The notes under the pieces: generated by a model | What the model saw: only the letters and a program-made list of their open reading frames with translations | Told to the model about the DNA's origin: nothing | Database searches by the model: none | Assembly (NCBI GenBank): GCA_027563935.2 | Contig: CM050448.1 | Location: forward strand, 63,601,843-63,665,842 | Direction: 5' to 3' | Length of the DNA stretch: 64,000 nt | Origin: Costus lasius | Taxonomy: Eukaryota > Streptophyta > Magnoliopsida > Zingiberales > Costaceae | Shown here: positions 59,443 to 64,000 of the stretch, in pieces | Layout: every line of letters starts with the position of its first letter | Numbering within the stretch: the first letter of the stretch is position 1 | Position numbers and translations under genes: made by a program

Positions 59443-61716
59443 TGTTGGGTCCCCTTCAAGGGGGAGCAAAACCCTAAGTGGCGCATATAGCTCATTTTTG
59501 GGCAGCGGAAGCAAGGGTTTCATGAATCGTTCTATATGTCATATGATCAACTTAAAACATCAAGTAAAAGATGCGTTACCATAGCCATGAGAAGGAGGCG
59601 GCTTGGAAGCAAAGAGGGCAAATAAGCTCTCCTCCAAAGAAGACGCACACAAGAAGATGTTGCCTACTTCCTTTTGTTCCTTGTGCTAGCAAGGGCGCAA
59701 GGTATCCTTGATCGCTTGAAGGGATCTTTGCTTGGGCGAATTCTCCTTGTCGTCCACCTCGCTTACTCACGAATGCAAGTCTCTCGTCCAAGCAAGAGAA
59801 GGTGATGAACATTGAATCAAAACGTTGAGGCGTTGATCAAAGTAGCGCTTATTACTTTCCAAAAATAGCAAGCAATGAAGTCATGCGCTCATGATCACAA
59901 AAACCGATCAAAACGCCTCAAGCCTTGAACCATGCGTTCACTCATGTGAACCGGTTCAATTTTGGTCTGGTTCAAAGACCAATTAACCCAAGCTATTCGG
60001 TCTAGATCACATCAAACCCTAAGGCTCAAGATCTAACCGTTCATCTCCTGATGCTCCTGATCTCACCGATCTAGCATCACCTCTCTCGATCGAAGCTTAC
60101 CGATCTCAAGCCCTAATCAATCAAACATGATCAGACCAGATCTCACTTACAATCAGAGATTACATCCCTTTAAACTGAACCCAAACAATTCAGTCCACAC
60201 GATCTGACTCAAGTAAGCCATATCTTCAAATTGTGCGACCCTGAGGGTTTCCTTTAAATGTCGGTAACGATAACTTACGTTATCACGATCAGTGAGGGGT
60301 ATCTAGCAACACATCACTGTCTCCCGATATAAAGGAAAGAGTCTTCCAAGACTACTCCCAAAACACAGCACAAGTGTGAATCCACTTCACGAGGCATACA
60401 TGTTTCCTTTGCCACTGGATGTTCTTATTGGACAAGCGTGTCAAGCCTGTAGCTCCAATATGATGAGCATGATTAGATCAGATGAACACTGTCACCTGGG
60501 TATGGCCATACACTTTCTCAATCATCTCATCCAGGGGGGCCCCTTTAGAACATCACACTCCAATCCAGGAGATGGCAATCCTATATCCATCACTAGTGCC
60601 CTAACCTGACTCAAGCTCATTATCCAAGATAGTCTATAATCATTATGTTTCAAATGATATTGAACTACCTCAAAACAATGACAATCATCATTTAGAAACA
60701 CAAGTGATCTCAAGTCAGAGGACATGTGCCACTTGTTGCAATCAAGGATTATCACATTGTGACAAGCAATTGAATATCCCAGTAGCGTCTATCCAGTACA
60801 TCCAATGTACCCATGAGTCTACATCTTATTCCATGCTCGAAGCATCCTATAAGATTAGAATACATATTAGTCTCAATCACATCATGGCTGTCTCAGGTTC
60901 ACCAAGATATCTCGACTAAGGACAATATAGCATGTCAGCCTAGCTGAACAGCTTTGAGACATTATTTAGAAGAACACACATTGCAGCAGATGATGTAACA
61001 ACCTGAATAATAACCATTGCCTTTATAAACATAAGAGTTTATACATGATACTGTTACAATCCCAAGGCCTCAAACATTAGCCTTAAGGGCATACCCCAAC
61101 ATTGGTCATGACTCAACAAGTGTGGCCACACTTTCCTGTCATGCACCAATAAGGTGGGGCGCCCCGTGGTGGATATCATGCTTCCTCGGAAGGAAGGGGC
61201 AAATCCTACTATTGGTCATCCATGTCTCTACGTGACTTATGACATGCCCAATGACAGTCGTTTTGATCTCCCAATTACGGAGAGACGTAAGACTGTATTA
61301 AAGCATACCCTTCATCAAGTCTAGACATGAATACCTCAAGTCTAAGGATCAATGCAAACCTCTTGCATGTGAGATTGACTCGTTGACTAGACAAGTCAAT
61401 CCTCACGGTGGATCACTCTAGTGCATCCAATGCACCTGTATGTCTGCGTTACTGTGCCCCGCACCTAACCAGCCCATACACCAGTCTCACATGTACCAAA
61501 GCTGTCCCATATCTGCTAAGGTACCTTGACTGGGGATAGCTTGTGAGAATGGATCCAATCCAAACTCCTGGGACATTATATATGCAACTCAATACATCTA
61601 CGCAGGTAGAGAAGTCTGCATAATAACGACCATGCCTTTAATAATTCTATCAAAGTACTTTCATAACAATGCCTGACCATGTCCATACATTGGTCTGCAG
61701 GGCATATACACCAACA
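59443..61716 (-). repeat. 5' LTR of element A, shared as 3' LTR of element B (2,274 bp, composite)
   Basis: Plus strand runs TGTTGGGTCCC...CACCAACA. 59443-61102 corresponds to a whole G-type LTR (3649-5329), including its own terminal CCCCAACA. 61103-61716 is an added D-type segment. On the left it abuts A's primer-binding site, and on the right a polypurine tract and the internal DNA of B, so one LTR serves two internal regions. Confidence 0.9.
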
Positions 61717-64000
61717 ATCTCCCACTTGCACTAAGACCAAGGGCAACTGATGTTTAATCAGTCCCTATGTCTCTAGTATGACTTATTTAGCTTCCGCTGC
61801 GCCAGAGGCTACGTCAGTGGGTTTTTCCAGATTGCTATCTGTGTTTATTTTAACTAGTTTGAATCATCATCTTTATCCATGATCTCTAAGATCAGATGAT
61901 ATCGCTGCAGTACATACTTGAGTGCTAAGTTCCTTTACACATGCTTACGGCCCCAGTAAGAACTATACTGGACCATCAAGCATCAGGGACTAAATCAAGT
62001 TCAAATGAATGAAGCTGCTTCCTTGGCTGCCACAAGAAGCTGCAATGTACTCAGCCTTATTGTAGAATTTGCCACTGCAGTTTGCATAAAGCTCTTTCAG
62101 CCAACAACACCACATCAAGGCAAAAAGCAAATCCTGACTGTGATCGATAGTCATTAGACCGGAACGAAGTGTCAGTGTACCCAGTACACAAAGTTCTTCC
62201 TGTCTATCACAGACTAAAATTCAATCCTTTATACTTCCCAAGTACGAAGGATTGCTTTCACAGCTATCCAGTGTTTGAACACTAGGATCTGATTGAAACT
62301 TACTGGCCATGCTCCAAGCATTCGCCACACATAGTCTTGTGCTAGTTGCACAAAACATGATCTATCCTATACCCAATGTATTAGGACTATAGAATCATGT
62401 TGTCTCTCTCCTGCTGTGTCAAAAGACATTGCATCATGCAGAGAATCAGACCATGTCTCTCTGGAAGGTATCATCCTTTGGAATGATCCAACATGAACCT
62501 CTCCAAAATCTCTTGGATGAACGTAGATTGACTAAAGGGCAATGACTTTCTTGGATCCCAGTTGATCCACATGCCTAGGATGTAGGCTGCATTCCCTAGG
62601 TCATTCTTCTCGAAATACATTCCAAGCCTGTACTTCACCGCGTGAAGAGCTGGGATGTCATTTCAAGTGAGGAGAATATCGTCAATCAATTAGAACAAGA
62701 AACATTATGATGCTCCCACTGATCTTCTTGTAAACACAGGATACTTGTATAATACCATACATATCTTTATGGCGACTGTATGAAAATATTTTGGCTATTT
62801 CCATCTAGACATCCTCTTCCAGACGTCCATTAAGAAAAGCAATTTTCATAACAACACGCCATAACAGAACATGCAATTAAGACAAGTAGATACCTAATGG
62901 ACTCAAACAAAGCTATCGGTGAAAAATTTCATCAATATCCACCCAGTGGACTTATCCGAAATTTCATTCACTAGCTTGTCATCATAGGTAACAATGTTAC
63001 CTTTCATGTCTATCTTCCAAGAAGATCCACATACAGCCTCTGGGTGTTACCCCTTTGGCGGCTCAATCAAGTCCCACACTTGATTAGCAGACATGGAGTC
63101 CATTATGGTTCTTATGGCGCTCAGCCATTTCTTGGAATCTGGTCCACTGACCGCTTCCATTTCCTCATAAGTCTTTAGGTTCATCCTAGATGAAAAATTC
63201 GTCATGCCCATAACCTGTGAGAGTATTTCGAATCCATTCAGACTCATGTGATTCCTGTGTTACTTGAACCTCAGGTTGACTTTTCAACCTGCATGTGTGA
63301 ATCTACTCTCCATTTGTGTCTAACTGTATTGTGGTTGATTTTTGGACCTTGTCCTAATCAAATCTACTCCCACCAGCTTCTTTCAAAAAATATCTCCTCA
63401 AGAAAGACAGCAGTTTGAGCAACAAATATTTTTGTTCTCATCGGGATAGAAGCAGCTCTTTCAGTGCCCCACAAGTACACACTATGGAGTGTCAGAATAG
63501 TTGCTTGCATGGCCTCTAAAGGAAGTAAATTTGCATGACTATTCAAAGGTGGAACCACATCCAATGTGTTCCCTTTTATTTCTTTGAATTTCACCACACA
63601 GTTGTGGTGTTCCAAGTAAGCTGTGAGACAACCCCACACTCCTCAAGATAGTCATCAAATTCTTCACTTCCTACTTTGATCCAATCAAAGGGTTTTAATA
63701 GATTCTCCAATTCTATTCTATACTTCATTTCTTAACTCCTTGGATTTCTCCAAAGTTACGTGTTGGATATGTCATATCCCAACTTAATGAAGTATACCAC
63801 TTAGTGCTTGTCTCCATGGGTCTACACACATTGCTGTGCACTAGATCCAACAGGCAACTAACCTCTCTCTTCTTCCTAAATGAAGGTAGCATCTGTCATC
63901 TTCTCCATTAGACAAGGCTCACATATATCATAACCCTTAAAGGATGATGATCCCAATAGTCCATGGACTTTTGGATGTGGCTTTTGTCTTATGGCCCAAG
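61717..64000 (-). pseudogene. Copia element B: decayed internal region, cut by the window edge
   Basis: Starts with a polypurine tract (61717-61729). Aligns with element D's internal DNA block by block (for example 62280-62700 against 12300-12700, and 63510-63720 against 13590-13790). RNase H, RT and integrase remnants are recognisable only by alignment. At the RT active site a TAA stop (62690-62692) directly precedes Leu-Ile-Asp-Asp, at the same place as D's TAG. A short frame at 63047-63247 keeps AVSGPDSKKWLSAI and MDSMSANQVWDLIEPPKG. No pol domain is open. Confidence 0.85.

Larger units (their letters stand above)
40825..61716 (-). mobile_element. Copia element A: recombinant Angela/BARE-like element, split by gypsy L
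   Basis: About 10.3 kb when the L insertion and its 5-bp duplication are removed. 3' LTR 40825-41148 plus 51717-53669; foreign-type 3' tail 53670-53944; gag-pol 53945-57650; leader 57651-59428; primer-binding site 59429-59440; 5' LTR 59443-61716. The two LTRs differ at about a dozen positions by eye. The left flank is AGAAG, but no duplication follows 61716: the internal DNA of element B begins there directly, so A and B share an LTR. Mosaic origin is discussed in the findings. Confidence 0.88.

Noticed and set aside
51717..61985. A collapsed or duplicated assembly artefact behind the two near-identical LTR-plus-tail copies
   Set aside because: The copies differ at about a dozen positions and one holds L with a TSD, so they are real separate copies; still worth long-read confirmation.

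Overview
The window is plant nuclear DNA, most likely from a flowering plant with a repeat-rich genome. It is almost entirely nested LTR retrotransposons around a single ordinary host gene. Every primer-binding site seen is the TGGTATCAGAG type (initiator tRNA-Met). The Ty1/copia elements resemble the Angela/BARE-1 group: TGTTGG...CCAACA LTRs of 1.7-2.5 kb and a leader of about 1.6-1.8 kb before gag. Lineage names are by eye. A monocot source is plausible but unproven.

Layout, using working letters. 1-5329: copia element G, minus strand, running off the left edge (gag-protease-integrase, leader, 5' LTR 3649-5329). It sits inside gag of an old plus-strand chromovirus F, whose broken gag-pol (5330-9209) and 3' LTR (9245-9494, resuming at 19034) follow. 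9495-19028: element D, a structurally complete minus-strand copia with TTCTC target duplications, inserted in F's LTR; its coding region is dead. 20690-24716: low-repeat island with the only host gene, a four-exon HVA22/DP1/REEP-family gene (21763-22491, minus). 24717-26864: solo gypsy LTR with AACCA target duplications. 27813-34083: gypsy I (LTR and gag), split by gypsy H (LTR, gag, protease, start of RT). 34084-34687: copia LTR fragment J. 34688-38585: copia C, minus (3' LTR, RNase H, RT, integrase tail). 38586-39152: LTR fragment K. 39153-40824: plus-strand fragment E (leader and first part of gag).

40825-61716: copia A, minus, about 10.3 kb once its passenger is subtracted, with near-identical LTRs. 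Its 3' LTR is split by gypsy L (41149-51711), a very young Tekay/Del-like chromovirus with two 3,254-bp LTRs and a CTTAC target duplication. 61717-64000: decayed copia B, which shares A's right LTR as its own 3' LTR.

The most interesting theme is parasitism and recombination among the copia elements. D and B carry similarly decayed coding regions, including a stop codon at the same RT site beside the catalytic Asp-Asp, yet D has clean ends and target duplications. This suggests a family mobilised in trans. Element A looks like a recombinant: coding region and most of its LTR from the autonomous G-type lineage, but 3' internal tail and an extra 614-bp U3 segment from the D/B lineage. L is nearly new yet lacks most of its reverse transcriptase. 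Relative ages from LTR pairs run L (about 1 difference seen), then A (about a dozen), then D (a few percent), in agreement with the nesting.
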